64,000 nt of DNA from Planctomycetia bacterium (GCA_015709575.1 CP054190.1:2416616-2480615), one strand, 5' to 3'; shown: positions 45,333-54,601, counted from the stretch's first letter. A program made the numbers and translations. Notes: generated from the letters alone by a model not told the origin.

Positions 45333-47705
45333 TCAGTTGAGAAGGCGGGCGACGAAGTCGTCGATGTCGAAATTGTCGAAGTGCCCGTCGCCGTCCACGT
45401 CGCCGGCCATCGGATTGCACAGCGGATACGCCTGCGAATACGCGACGGCGTCGACCAGCGCCAGTACGAATGCGTCAATATCAAAGTTGTTGACCGCCCC
45501 GTCGCAATTCAAGTCGCCCGGAATCACCGGCTGCGTCACGATGAACTCGATGACCGCGGACCCACCGGGCAGGCCGTCGCCGCTCGGCAGCGCGGCCGGA
45601 TTCAGCGGGTCGGCGATCTCGCCGTCGAGCGACTGCGACGACGCCGCGTCGGTGACACTGTCCCACACGGTGAGACGGTAGCGATCCGGGCGAAGCGCAT
45701 CTCCCGGCGTGAGCACCGCTTGATGCTCGATCGCGTTGTAGGCCACTACGATCGGCACTTCACCGCTGAGCTCGGCCTCGAGTGAAAAGTCGAATGCACT
45801 GACGCTGACCGGCTTGTGAAAACTGACCGTGACCCGATCCACCGCGGCATTGCGCTCGCCCGGCTCCGGCGTCGTCGCGATGATCTTAGGCGGACCCTCG
45901 ACAAACGGCGTCTCCTGCTTGCTGACGATCAGCACCCAATCCTTCGGGTCCAGCGCCAGCCCCAGCGGCGGGGCGGGCTGCGGCAGCAGGTAGTGCTGCG
46001 CGCGGGCGCTGTTCCACACCGGCGTGGTCGTGGACTGCGTCTCCGATGTCGCAATCAGCACGTCCACAGGCATGGTGAAGGTGGGCCAGTTGACGTTCTG
46101 GATCTGCGTGAGATACAGCTCCACGTAGGATTTTTGCCCGAGCGTCAGAGAGCGCCAAGCGTAGCGATACTCCGGCGCGCCGACCTGGTACAGCCAAGGG
46201 TCGAAAAACCAGTCCAGCGGCTCGCCGTGCACGGCCTCGGCAACCGCGACGAACTGGGCCGTCGTGGCGGTCCCGTCCTCGTACTCGGCCCGAAAGGCCG
46301 CCAGGATATCGAAAAACTTCGCGCTGCCCACCACGCGGCGCAGCATGTGAAACACCCATCCCGCCTTCCGATAGGAGAAATCGGAGGAAAAAATCCGGTT
46401 CACCGTGGTCGGATTCGGAATGTACACCGTGCCATTGACGCTGCTCGGCCGGCGATTGTTCATCGTGGCCTGCAGCGCCGACGGGCCGCCGCCGGGCTTG
46501 AACTCCTGCCACAGCGCTTCGCAGTAGGTCGCCATTCCCTCCTGAAGCCAGATGTCGCTCCAGGTGGCGCAGGTGATCATGTTTCCCCACCACTGGTGCC
46601 CCACTTCGTGGGCGGTGATCGACTCCGAAAATACCCCCTGCCCGGTCATGGTCTGATGCTCCATGCCGCCGGAAAAACCGAACTGGTAGATCCCGTATTT
46701 TTCGTTGATGAACGGGTATGGGCCAAAGATGTTCCCGAAGGCCGCGAGCATCTCCGCAGTCTGAAAGCAGCGGTTTCGGTTGCTGGTCGTATTCGAGTCG
46801 GGGTAGAGGAAGAACTGCATCGGCATCGACCCGCCGGCATGATTGAAGGTCGAGCCGAAGCGGACGTAGTTCGCGCCGCCCATCGAAAAGAGATAGGGCG
46901 TCGTCTGGTAAGCTGTCTCCCAGCGATAGCGCTTCTGGCCACTGGGAAGGGTCACTTCCTCCGTCAGCAGCCCATTGGAGGCCACCGAGTAATTCCCCGG
47001 AACCGTGAAGATCAGCGTCCCGGTCGCCTTATCGTTGTTGTCATCCTTCTGCGGCCACCAGGTATACGCAAACCACGGTTCGCTGAGCGTGTAGAACACG
47101 CGCACCGACGGAAAGCCGCGATTTTGAAACACGATGGAGTTCAGCCCCAGCGAGGTCGGCACGCCTTCGTACGCCACCGACAGGTCGAATCGCGCCGCGG
47201 CTGGTCGCGGCGGATCGAGCGTGACGCGCACGTGAATCGGGTCCATCCGTTGCCAGGTCGCCTCGACGCCATCCACCGTCAGCGACGAAATCAGAAAAGT
47301 GTCCGCGAGGCGGAATTCGAAGCGGTCCAGCGACGCCGCGACGACGTCCACCTCCATCGTGCAGGTGCCCGCGAGATGGTCGAGCGCCGGTGTTACCGTC
47401 AGGTCGAGCGTGTAGTGCTGTACGTCCGTGTCCGACAATGAAGAACCGGCCAGCCCGCCCTCGATGACCGGAGCGCCAGCCAGGTCCGCCGCAGCCCGCA
47501 GCTTTGCCGCCGCGCACAGATCACAACCGGCCGGGTCGTGCTCGTGCAGCGCCTCGACTCGAACCGACGACACGGCCGCTCGCTCGTTCGGCAAGCGATC
47601 GGGCACGGGCATCATCGGCGGCGAGGCCCACGCCGTCACGCCCAGCGCGATTGCCGTACCGACGGTAAACCCGCGCGAAACACGACGAAGCGACTGGATG
47701 ACCAT
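45333..47705 (-). CDS. Secreted M1 family metallopeptidase with C-terminal dockerin-like domain
   Basis: 790 residues. Signal peptide after ATG 47705 (SRGFTVGTAIALGVTAWA), N-terminal beta domain, then a gluzincin domain with a GGMEHQTMT exopeptidase-type motif and HEVGHQWWGN near residue 366, with the third ligand in WLQEGMATYCE 18 residues on. A bacterial Ig-like region follows (SVSAFDFSLEAELSGE). The last 60 residues hold two calcium-type loops, GDLNCDGAVNNFDIDAFVLAL and AGDVDGDGHFDNFDIDDF, a type I dockerin pattern typical of Phycisphaerae. It should trim peptides outside the cell. Confidence 0.9.
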   Translation of the reverse strand: MVIQSLRRVSRGFTVGTAIALGVTAWASPPMMPVPDRLPNERAAVSSVRVEALHEHDPAGCDLCAAAKLRAAADLAGAPVIEGGLAGSSLSDTDVQHYTLDLTVTPALDHLAGTCTMEVDVVAASLDRFEFRLADTFLISSLTVDGVEATWQRMDPIHVRVTLDPPRPAAARFDLSVAYEGVPTSLGLNSIVFQNRGFPSVRVFYTLSEPWFAYTWWPQKDDNNDKATGTLIFTVPGNYSVASNGLLTEEVTLPSGQKRYRWETAYQTTPYLFSMGGANYVRFGSTFNHAGGSMPMQFFLYPDSNTTSNRNRCFQTAEMLAAFGNIFGPYPFINEKYGIYQFGFSGGMEHQTMTGQGVFSESITAHEVGHQWWGNMITCATWSDIWLQEGMATYCEALWQEFKPGGGPSALQATMNNRRPSSVNGTVYIPNPTTVNRIFSSDFSYRKAGWVFHMLRRVVGSAKFFDILAAFRAEYEDGTATTAQFVAVAEAVHGEPLDWFFDPWLYQVGAPEYRYAWRSLTLGQKSYVELYLTQIQNVNWPTFTMPVDVLIATSETQSTTTPVWNSARAQHYLLPQPAPPLGLALDPKDWVLIVSKQETPFVEGPPKIIATTPEPGERNAAVDRVTVSFHKPVSVSAFDFSLEAELSGEVPIVVAYNAIEHQAVLTPGDALRPDRYRLTVWDSVTDAASSQSLDGEIADPLNPAALPSGDGLPGGSAVIEFIVTQPVIPGDLNCDGAVNNFDIDAFVLALVDAVAYSQAYPLCNPMAGDVDGDGHFDNFDIDDFVARLLN

Positions 47706-47838
47706 CGCACGCACCTGGGTGCTGAGGTTCAGGTCCGTCGCCAGCGCTGCGACGGATAACGCGGCCCGCACCCCCTGGCCCGCGCACGGAGCGCGGGACG
47801 GGGCATTACGGCTACCAGGCATTGTAGCGACGGCGGCG

Positions 47839-49008
47839 TCATGACCGCAGCGCAAACTCCGCCAGAATCGCGGTGCCGAGCGGCAACATGCGCTCATCCA
47901 CGTCAAATTGCGGGTGATGGTGCGGAAACACCCTGGCAGGATCGGGCACCGCCGCACCCAGGAACACGAACGCCGCCGGAGCCTTCGCCCCGTAATAAGC
48001 GAAGTCCTCGCCTCCGCCCTGGAGCGGCAGTTCCTGACAGGCTGCCTCCGGGACTCCCGCGGCGCGCGCTGCGCTCATGGCCCGATCGAACGCACCGGGA
48101 TCGTTCACGAGCACCGGATATCCAGGAGAAATGGTGACTTCGGCAGTCGCGCCGTGCGCTTGGGCCACCGATCGGCAAAGCTCGGTGACGCGCTCGATCA
48201 CCCGTGATCGAACCCCCTCATCGAAGGTGCGGATGGTTCCGCGCAGACGGACTTCATTCGGAATGACATTGTCCGCGCTGCCGGCGTTGATCTGCGTGAC
48301 GCTCACGACGGCGTTCTCGTGCATGCCGACGTTGCGGCTCACCACCGATTGCAGCGACAGCACCATGGCCGAGGCGGTGACGATCGGATCGACGCAGCTC
48401 TCGGGCATGGCGGCGTGCCCGCCGCGCCCGATGACACGCACGTCGAGCGTGTTTACCGCCGCCATGAACGGCCCGCTGCGCCCGCCGACCACCCCGGCCG
48501 GGAGCACCGAGATGATGTGCAGTCCGAAGACGGCCTCCACGCCGTCGAGCGCGCCGCCGTTGATCAGCTGCGGTGCGCCGCCGGGATACAGCTCTTCGCT
48601 GGGCTGGAACAGAAATCGCACGGGCCGCTTCAATTCGGCGCGCCGCTCCGCGAGCAGGCGCGCCGCGCCCAGCAGCATCGCCGTGTGCGCGTCATGGCCG
48701 CAGGCGTGCATGACGCCGGGGTTGCGCGAGGCGAACGGCAACCCCGTGGACTCCGCGATTGGAAGCGCGTCCATGTCCGCCCGCAACGCGACGGCGGGGC
48801 CGCTGCCGGCGGTCAACTCCGCCACGACGCCGTATCCGCCGCCGACGTTCTCTTGTGGCGCGTATCCCATGTCGCGCAGCGCGCCGGCGACAAATGCGGC
48901 GGTCTGCCGCTCCTGCCCACTCAACTCGGGGTTGGCGTGCAGGTGTCGCCTCCACCCGATGAGCGCCTCGGAGATTGACTGTGCGCGTTGCAGCGTGGTT
49001 TCCGGCAT
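47839..49008 (-). CDS. M20D family amidohydrolase
   Basis: 389 residues, cytoplasmic. M20D motifs: LHANPELSGQE, ALRADMDALPI, the metal-binding HACGHDAHTAM, FQPSEELYPGGA, and GGEDFAYYGAKAPAAFVFLG near the C-terminus. Members hydrolyse N-acyl amino acids, indole-amino-acid conjugates or p-aminobenzoyl-glutamate. The AbgT transporter lies 1.8 kb away, making aminobenzoyl-glutamate or related dipeptide use a reasonable guess. GGAAGG precedes the ATG by six bases. It sits 133 bases downstream of nothing on its own strand; the M1 gene follows. Confidence 0.92.
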   Translation of the reverse strand: MPETTLQRAQSISEALIGWRRHLHANPELSGQERQTAAFVAGALRDMGYAPQENVGGGYGVVAELTAGSGPAVALRADMDALPIAESTGLPFASRNPGVMHACGHDAHTAMLLGAARLLAERRAELKRPVRFLFQPSEELYPGGAPQLINGGALDGVEAVFGLHIISVLPAGVVGGRSGPFMAAVNTLDVRVIGRGGHAAMPESCVDPIVTASAMVLSLQSVVSRNVGMHENAVVSVTQINAGSADNVIPNEVRLRGTIRTFDEGVRSRVIERVTELCRSVAQAHGATAEVTISPGYPVLVNDPGAFDRAMSAARAAGVPEAACQELPLQGGGEDFAYYGAKAPAAFVFLGAAVPDPARVFPHHHPQFDVDERMLPLGTAILAEFALRS

Positions 49009-49149
49009 GGGCGCCTTCCGAACGGTGGTGGTCCATCAGGGGGTCGAGCTGTCGGCGGGCCATCGGGCGACCGCCCATGCGCGCGACCAAACGTATCGGC
49101 TATCATACCGGTGGAGCGCCTTTCTGCCGCGAGCCGGAGATTCGCCCGA

Positions 49150-49896
49150 ATGTGGCTTTTTGGTTCCAGTTGCGACCGTTTTCACGTCGCTTCGCGGCTG
49201 GCGTTCAAGCTTGAGCTTGAGCCGTCGCGCGAATCGCTGCTGCACTTTTTCGAGGTGGTGCGCCGCGCCTTTCCGTCGCTGACGCGCTTCCGCCGCCGGC
49301 CCGAGGGCGGCGTGCTGCTGGAAGAGGAAGGGGATGACGATCCGCGGCGGCAGGTGCGCGTCGACAGCAGCGCCGTGAAGCTGCTGCATGGCTCGGCGGA
49401 ATCCGAGGAGGCGGTGGCGACATTAGGGCGGGTGGTCTTTACGCAAGCGCCCTACGACCTGAGCCTCTCCGACCTCGATTACGACTACATGGAGGTCTCG
49501 CTCCATCTGGAGCTGGACTATCGCGGCAACCACGACGAGCTGGTCGCCGAAACATTGCTGGCCACGGATCCGCTCTCGGCGGCGGTCGCGCCGGCCGGTC
49601 GCCACATCATCGACTGCCAGCCGGTCATCGGCATCGCGCTCTCGGAAGACTGCGGCACTCAAGCATACGTGGAGATTCGCAGCCGCACGTCGGCCGTTGA
49701 AGTGCGCACCGGGGAATATGACACTTCGCCGATCAGTATCAGCGTCACCGTGCGGCGCTACTGGAGCACGCCGCCGGGGGCGGACCTGGTGCGCGTTCAC
49801 GACGAACTGGTGCGCTCCGTGGCCGAACTCGCCAGTCAGCGAGTGGTGCCGCTGATCGTTCAGCCGCTGGCCGCCGCCATCGCCAGCCGCCGCTGA
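49150..49896 (+). CDS. Hypothetical protein
   Basis: 248 residues, no signal peptide or membrane segment. ATG 49150 after GGAG; a longer in-frame form from 48988 overlaps the M20D gene region and is Arg/Gly-rich, so it is rejected. The protein opens MWLFGSSCDRFHVASRLAFK, with a central EVSLHLELDYRGNHDELV and a C-terminal helix. It looks like a two-domain alpha/beta protein. No family recognised. It is followed 22 bases later by the CpeT-family gene on the same strand, and TATCAT at 49101-49106 is a possible -10 box. Confidence 0.65.
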   Translation: MWLFGSSCDRFHVASRLAFKLELEPSRESLLHFFEVVRRAFPSLTRFRRRPEGGVLLEEEGDDDPRRQVRVDSSAVKLLHGSAESEEAVATLGRVVFTQAPYDLSLSDLDYDYMEVSLHLELDYRGNHDELVAETLLATDPLSAAVAPAGRHIIDCQPVIGIALSEDCGTQAYVEIRSRTSAVEVRTGEYDTSPISISVTVRRYWSTPPGADLVRVHDELVRSVAELASQRVVPLIVQPLAAAIASRR

Positions 49897-49918
49897 AGCC
49901 CATTCCGGAGGAGATCGC

Positions 49919-50611
49919 TTGCCACTCCGTAAACGTGATCGCAGATTCCCCCGCCCGTCTGCGTGGCTGATCGTCGGCGCCCTGCTCTCCACGATGTGTG
50001 CCGGATGCGGGGCGCCGCGCAGCGGCAGCTCCGAGCGCGCGGCCGCGGGCGACCTGGACGTGCTGACCCAGTGGCTGGTCGGCTCGTTCAGCAGCGCGGC
50101 GCAGGCGGCGCGAGATTCGGACTATCGCGACATCCGGCTGCATCACGTGCGTATCTGGCCGGAGCGCGACGACGGCGTCTGGCTCTACGTCGAACAGGCC
50201 ACGGCCGAGACGCCGGAGCGCCCCTACCGGCAGCGCGTGTATCGCCTCGCCCGAACGCGCGACGGCCTTGTCAGCGAAGTGTTCGAGCTTCCGGGAGAGC
50301 CGGCGGACGTGTTGCGCCGCGCCGGCGCGTGGCGCGAGGCGCGCCCGCTGGCGGACCTGGATCCCTCACAACTGGAGCCTCGCTCCGGCTGCACCATGTA
50401 CATTCATCGCCGCCCCGACGGCGCATTTTCCGGTGGGACGCGCGGCAGCGGTTGCGCCAGCACGCTGCGCGGAGCCGCGTACGCCGTCTCCGACCTGATC
50501 GAGTTGACCGCCGACGGGCTGGTGACCTGGGACCGCGGCTACGACGCCGACGGGCGGCAGGTCTGGGGAGCGGAGCGCGGGGGATATGAGTTCCGGCGGA
50601 TCACGCCATGA
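49919..50611 (+). CDS. CpcT/CpeT-family lipoprotein
   Basis: 230 residues. TTG start set by GGAGG seven bases upstream. Lipoprotein signal with lipobox MCAGC, then the CpeT fold: WLVGSFSSAAQAARDS, IRLHHVRIW, WLYVEQATAETPERPYRQRV, SGCTMYIHRR, STLRGAAYAVSDLIEL and the ending TWDRGYDADGRQVWGAERGG. CpcT/CpeT proteins of cyanobacteria attach bilins to phycobiliproteins. No phycobiliprotein or bilin genes are present, and homologues are known in non-phototrophs, so another ligand or role is likely. The conserved Arg and Tyr pairs in PYRQRVYRL are intact. Its stop overlaps the 49-residue peptide gene. Confidence 0.88.
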   Translation: MPLRKRDRRFPRPSAWLIVGALLSTMCAGCGAPRSGSSERAAAGDLDVLTQWLVGSFSSAAQAARDSDYRDIRLHHVRIWPERDDGVWLYVEQATAETPERPYRQRVYRLARTRDGLVSEVFELPGEPADVLRRAGAWREARPLADLDPSQLEPRSGCTMYIHRRPDGAFSGGTRGSGCASTLRGAAYAVSDLIELTADGLVTWDRGYDADGRQVWGAERGGYEFRRITP

Positions 50612-50757
50612 ACCCGCGGCGATCGATCCCGGGGCGCTGGGTGGTGCTGGCGCTGCTGGCGAGCCTGATCGTGATCTGCACCGCGATGTATTTTTACGTC
50701 TCCGCGCACGGCTACCGATTCCGCGGATTGGGCGGACCGCCGCCTGCAGCGCGCTGA
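50608..50757 (+). CDS. 49-residue single-pass membrane peptide
   Basis: Short gene not longer than 150 bases: ATG 50608 overlaps the CpeT-family TGA by four bases (ATGA), stop at 50757. The peptide starts MNPRRSIPGR, has one helix (WVVLALLASLIVICTAMYFYV, residues 11-31) and ends in a Gly/Pro/Ala-rich tail. The basic N-terminus suggests an N-in orientation. The start overlap shows translational coupling to the CpeT lipoprotein. Function unknown; it may hold or assist the lipoprotein. The overlap and helix are the evidence. Confidence 0.62.
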   Translation: MNPRRSIPGRWVVLALLASLIVICTAMYFYVSAHGYRFRGLGGPPPAAR

Positions 50758-50781
50758 CTCGATGCCCGTCGTGGCCGGGCG

Positions 50782-52401
50782 TCAGGGGACCGCGGGCGCT
50801 GCCGCGCGGATGGCCGCGGAGTCGTAGAGAATTCCCGCACCGGGACCGAGTTCCGCGCCCACGGCCATCCAGCCCATCAGCATGATCGTCCACGCCAGCA
50901 GAAACGCGATGGAGTACGGCACCATCATCGAGATCAGCGTTCCGATGCCGGCGCTGGGCAGATACCGGTGCACGACCGCCAGCAGAATCGGAAAATAGGC
51001 GTTGAGCGGCGTGATGGCGTTGGTGCAGCTGTCGCCGACGCGGTACATCGCCTGGGCCGCCTCGGGCGACTTGCCCAGCAGCATGAACATCGGCACGAAC
51101 ACCGGGGCCATCAGCGCCCACTTGGCCGAGGCGCTCGACATCAGGATGTTGAACAGGGCCGTGACCAGCACGAACGAGATCATCAGCGGAAACCCGGTGA
51201 ACTTCACGCTCTTGAGCATCTCCGCGCCGCCGACCGCGATGAACAGCCCCAGATTCGACTGCTTGAACCACTCAATGAACTGTGCCGCGAAAAACGCCAA
51301 AACCACGTAGCCGCCCATGGCGGCCATCGTCTGGTTCATCATCCGCGCCGCGTCGCGATCCGAGCGCAGCCGCCCCGTGACCACGCCGAACACGATCCCC
51401 GGCACGATGAACACGGCGAAGATGATCGCGACCAGCGCCGCGAAGAACGGCTTGAGCCGGCCGATCGTGTCTTTTCCGCCCGGGTCGCGCAGGATCCCGT
51501 TCTCCGGCAGCACCATCCACGCGATCAGCGCCCCCGTCGCCACGAACGCCGCCAGCGCCGCCCACAACCCCGTCCGCTCAATCGGCTCGAGCGGCGCGAA
51601 GCCGGCGGTTTCCGCCCCGGCCGGTGCCGAGGCGGGATCCCAGCGCCCCAGTCGCGGCTCGACGATCTTTTCCGACACGAACCAGCCCACCAGCATCAGC
51701 ACCGGCACCGAGGCGGCCATGAAGTAGAAGTTCACCGCCGCGTGCACGCTGTAGCCGTTTTGTATCGTTCCGGCCGCGGCAGCCGTCAGTCCCGCCAGCA
51801 TCGGGTCGAGCGTGCTGAGCAGCAGATTGGCCGAGAATCCGCCCGCCACTCCGGCGAACGCAGCGCCGACGCCCGCCAGCGGATGACGCCCCAGCGAGTG
51901 AAACAGCATCGCCGCCAGCGGCGGAAGAATCACGTACCCCGCGTCCGAGGCCGTGTTCGACATGATCCCCGCGAACACGATTGTCGGCGTCACCAGCGCC
52001 GCCGGCACGGACATCACCAGCAGCTTCAGCAGTGCTGCGAACAGCCCGGTGCGCTCGGCCACGCCCACGCCGATCATCGCCACCAGCACCGTGCCCAGCG
52101 GCGGAAAGCCGGCGAAATTGGAAACGACCGAACCCAGCACCCACGCCAGGCCCTCGCGGCTGAGCAGATCGCGCACCACCTCGGTCCTGCCGCTGACGGG
52201 ATGGACGATGCTCCAGCCCATCCAGGCCCCCAGGCTCGATACCAGCAGCGTCACGACGCCCAGCGCCATGAAAATCGTGATCTGGTCCGGCATGCGGTTG
52301 CCGACCCGCTCCACGCCGTCGAGCAGGGCGTTGAACAACCCGCGCCGAGCGGAACGTGCGGCTGCCGCTGAGTTCCCACCCCCGTGCTTCGTGACCGCCA
52401 T
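50782..52401 (-). CDS. AbgT family transporter
   Basis: 539 residues with about 11-13 membrane helices. Family signatures seen: GMPDQITIFMALGVVTLLVS-type N-terminal helix, ASDAGYVILPPLAAMLFHSLGRHPLAG, the serine-rich SSASAKWALMAPVFVPMFML, and GDSCTNAITPLNAYFPILLA. AbgT takes up p-aminobenzoyl-glutamate; some homologues export sulfonamide drugs using a proton gradient. The M20D amidohydrolase 1.8 kb downstream on the same strand could hydrolyse the imported compound. ATG 52401 follows CGGAG; the upstream in-frame stretch to 52536 is not membrane-like. Confidence 0.93.
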   Translation of the reverse strand: MAVTKHGGGNSAAAARSARRGLFNALLDGVERVGNRMPDQITIFMALGVVTLLVSSLGAWMGWSIVHPVSGRTEVVRDLLSREGLAWVLGSVVSNFAGFPPLGTVLVAMIGVGVAERTGLFAALLKLLVMSVPAALVTPTIVFAGIMSNTASDAGYVILPPLAAMLFHSLGRHPLAGVGAAFAGVAGGFSANLLLSTLDPMLAGLTAAAAGTIQNGYSVHAAVNFYFMAASVPVLMLVGWFVSEKIVEPRLGRWDPASAPAGAETAGFAPLEPIERTGLWAALAAFVATGALIAWMVLPENGILRDPGGKDTIGRLKPFFAALVAIIFAVFIVPGIVFGVVTGRLRSDRDAARMMNQTMAAMGGYVVLAFFAAQFIEWFKQSNLGLFIAVGGAEMLKSVKFTGFPLMISFVLVTALFNILMSSASAKWALMAPVFVPMFMLLGKSPEAAQAMYRVGDSCTNAITPLNAYFPILLAVVHRYLPSAGIGTLISMMVPYSIAFLLAWTIMLMGWMAVGAELGPGAGILYDSAAIRAAAPAVP

Positions 52402-52619
52402 GGTCGGCTCCGGTGCGCAGCTCGCGCGGGTGCGGATGGTACCCGCAGCCGGCCGACCTTCGCAGCGTCCAGAGCACGGTAAGCCCCGATCCTCCGGTGC
52501 GCCGTCGATCCGGTGCCGGACCACGCCGCATGGCAATTTCGCGCGGAAGTCCGGGCGGCATCCGTTACCATGTCCCCAGAGGGATGACCCCCACCGCGAG
52601 CCTTCCCGGGAGCACCGTC

Positions 52620-54323
52620 ATGCTGAGTTCACGATCGAACCCGTTCCGCAACTTCCGCGCCCCCGCTGGCACTCTTCTCCCCGCGCGCTCAGCCGCTGCT
52701 CGGCTTCCGCGCGCCGTCTTCGTACTGCCGCTGCTGGCGGTGTCGCTGGCACTTCCCACCGTGGTGGCCGAGTACCCGACGGACGTCGCCGTGAACCTCG
52801 CGGTTTCGGACGATGCATTGGAGCAGACGCAGTCCAAGGTCCGCGCGACCGCCGACGGCGGCTGCTACATTTCCTGGTACTCCAACGCGCTGGGCGGCTA
52901 CGACATGTATCTCCAGCGGCTCAAACGCAACGGCGTGCCGCAGTGGGCCGACAATGGCCTGCGGATCGCCGACCTAGCGCACACCAGCACGCAGGACTAC
53001 GGCATTGCGGTCGATTCCGGCGGCCACGCGCTGCTGACCTATCGCGACGACCGTCCCGGCACGTCACAGGTGGGCGTCAATCGCATCGCGCCGGACGGCA
53101 CACTGCTGTGGGGTGCCGGCGGCGTGGTGCTGCCCGGCTCGCTCAACGGCAACCGCCCGATCGTCTCGGTCCTCGACGACGACACCGTCGTTGTCGGCTA
53201 CACCGCCGCAACCACCCCCGCCACCATCGTGCTGCACCGCCTCGACAGCGACGGCACGCTGCTGTGGGGCGCCGGCGGCATCGTGATCGCTGACCCCGCA
53301 GCGCCCACCAGCCGTCCGCTGCAGCTCTCGGATCTCCAGCCGGGCGTCGGCACCACCGTTATCGCTCTGTGGGTGCGCTGCACCGGTGCGAACTGCGTCA
53401 CCAGCAACAAGCACCTCTACGCCCAGATGTTCGACGAAACCGGCGGCGCAAGTTGGAACTCCGGCGTGCCGGTCGAGGTCTTTACCGCCAACTCCATCCA
53501 GACCGCCTATTTCCCGACCTTTATCAGCGACGGCGCCGGCGGCGCTGTGATCCCCTTCTACGAAAACGGCGGCACGCGCCGCGTCCGCGTGCAGCACTTC
53601 GAGGCCGACGGCACACCGCTCTATCCCACCAACGGCATCGAGGCCTCGCTGCAGGAGAGCGGTAAGATAGCGCTCTCGCCCAGCGGCATTCACGACCCCG
53701 CCAGCGGCGACACCTATGTCGCCTGGACCGAGGCGAACTCCGGGCAGTCGCAATGGGGCGTCTTCGCCCAGCGGCTCTCCGGCGGGGCGCGGCAATGGGG
53801 CAACGGCGGCCTCGAGGTGGTCGGCCTGAGCGGCAATCAAAGCTCGTTCGTACGGGTCGTGCCCGGTCGCAGCGGGGGCATGGCGACCTTCTGGATTGAT
53901 CGCTCCGGCAGCGCCAAAATCATTGGGGCGGCGCTCGATGAGAGCGGCACGCTGATCTGGTCGCCGGCCGTGCAGGACTATTGCTCGACGCTATCGGGCA
54001 AGGCGCGGCTGGACGCGGCGGCGGCCTGGCCGGGACAGGCGCTGCTGACCTGGGGCGACTCGCGCTTCGACTTTCGCGACGCCTACGCCCAAAACGCCCG
54101 GCTGTGCGACGGCCGCCCCGGCGCGCTGAACCTGGGCGATCTGAACTGCGATGGTTTACTCAACAATTTTGACATTGATCCGTTCGTGCTGGCGATCCTC
54201 GACGGCGCGGCGTACAGCGCCGCTTACCCCGGCTGCGACCGCGAGCGGGCCGACATCAACGCCGATTGCGCCGTGAACAATTTTGACATCGACCCCTTCG
54301 TGGCGCTGCTGCTGGGGCAATAG
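52620..54323 (+). CDS. Secreted repeat protein with C-terminal dockerin-like domain
   Basis: 567 residues from ATG 52620 (GGGAG seven bases upstream; ATG 52584 is also possible). Signal peptide VFVLPLLAVSLALPTVVA. The body consists of repeats of about 50-60 residues with a fixed phrase such as DGTLLWGAGGVVLPG and DGTLLWGAGGIVIA, and also W.NGGL, suggesting a propeller-like surface protein. The last 60 residues hold two calcium-type loops, LGDLNCDGLLNNFDIDPFV and RADINADCAVNNFDIDPFV, as in the M1 peptidase. No enzyme motif. Probably an extracellular binding or structural protein. Confidence 0.82.
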   Translation: MLSSRSNPFRNFRAPAGTLLPARSAAARLPRAVFVLPLLAVSLALPTVVAEYPTDVAVNLAVSDDALEQTQSKVRATADGGCYISWYSNALGGYDMYLQRLKRNGVPQWADNGLRIADLAHTSTQDYGIAVDSGGHALLTYRDDRPGTSQVGVNRIAPDGTLLWGAGGVVLPGSLNGNRPIVSVLDDDTVVVGYTAATTPATIVLHRLDSDGTLLWGAGGIVIADPAAPTSRPLQLSDLQPGVGTTVIALWVRCTGANCVTSNKHLYAQMFDETGGASWNSGVPVEVFTANSIQTAYFPTFISDGAGGAVIPFYENGGTRRVRVQHFEADGTPLYPTNGIEASLQESGKIALSPSGIHDPASGDTYVAWTEANSGQSQWGVFAQRLSGGARQWGNGGLEVVGLSGNQSSFVRVVPGRSGGMATFWIDRSGSAKIIGAALDESGTLIWSPAVQDYCSTLSGKARLDAAAAWPGQALLTWGDSRFDFRDAYAQNARLCDGRPGALNLGDLNCDGLLNNFDIDPFVLAILDGAAYSAAYPGCDRERADINADCAVNNFDIDPFVALLLGQ

Positions 54324-54355
54324 CTAGCGACGGGCAGCTCAACCGGCATTCCTGC

Positions 54356-54465
54356 GTTGGGTGGCATGCTCTCGCTATACGCGGCGTAAGCATGCAGCGG
54401 ACGCAGAACATACCGGCCAACCCGCCTTGCATGCCTACGCGGAGTACCGCGAAGGCATGGCACCC
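54356..54465. repeat. Palindromic repeat element, cut by the insertion sequence
   Basis: Outer arms GTTGGGTGGCATGC (54356-54369) and GCATGGCACCC (54455-54465, one mismatch). Inside are two hairpins: GCATGCT/AGCATGC (from 54365) and CATGCCT.CGCGG....CCGCG.AGGCATG (54430-54459). A second copy of the right arm, GCATGCCACCC, follows the insertion sequence at 55927-55937 and matches the left arm exactly. It looks like a repetitive extragenic element. Confidence 0.6.
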
Positions 54466-54553
54466 AACGCCGTTCACCAATCGCCCGATAGTCGGCTCAT
54501 AAGTCTTTGTGATTCATGGTAGTTATAGCGGGTGTATGGCGCGCCAAATTGAA

Positions 54554-54599
54554 CGGCCTCCGTTAGGCTTTGGTTTCCACACCAAGCAAACGGAGGCCG
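54554..54599 (+). promoter_or_regulatory. Hairpin sequestering the transposase ribosome site
   Basis: Arms CGGCCTCCGTT (54554-54564) and AACGGAGGCCG (54589-54599), 11 perfect base pairs, with a partly paired loop (GCTTTGGT/ACCAAGC). The right arm contains the GGAGG of the transposase start at 54602. Long transcripts read in from outside would fold and hide the site, as in IS10 and IS50. Confidence 0.7.
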
Positions 54600-54601
54600 C
54601 G

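Noticed and set aside
49919-50611. Evidence for phototrophy from the CpeT-family gene
   Set aside because: No phycobiliprotein, bilin or photosystem gene is near, and CpeT homologues occur in heterotrophs.
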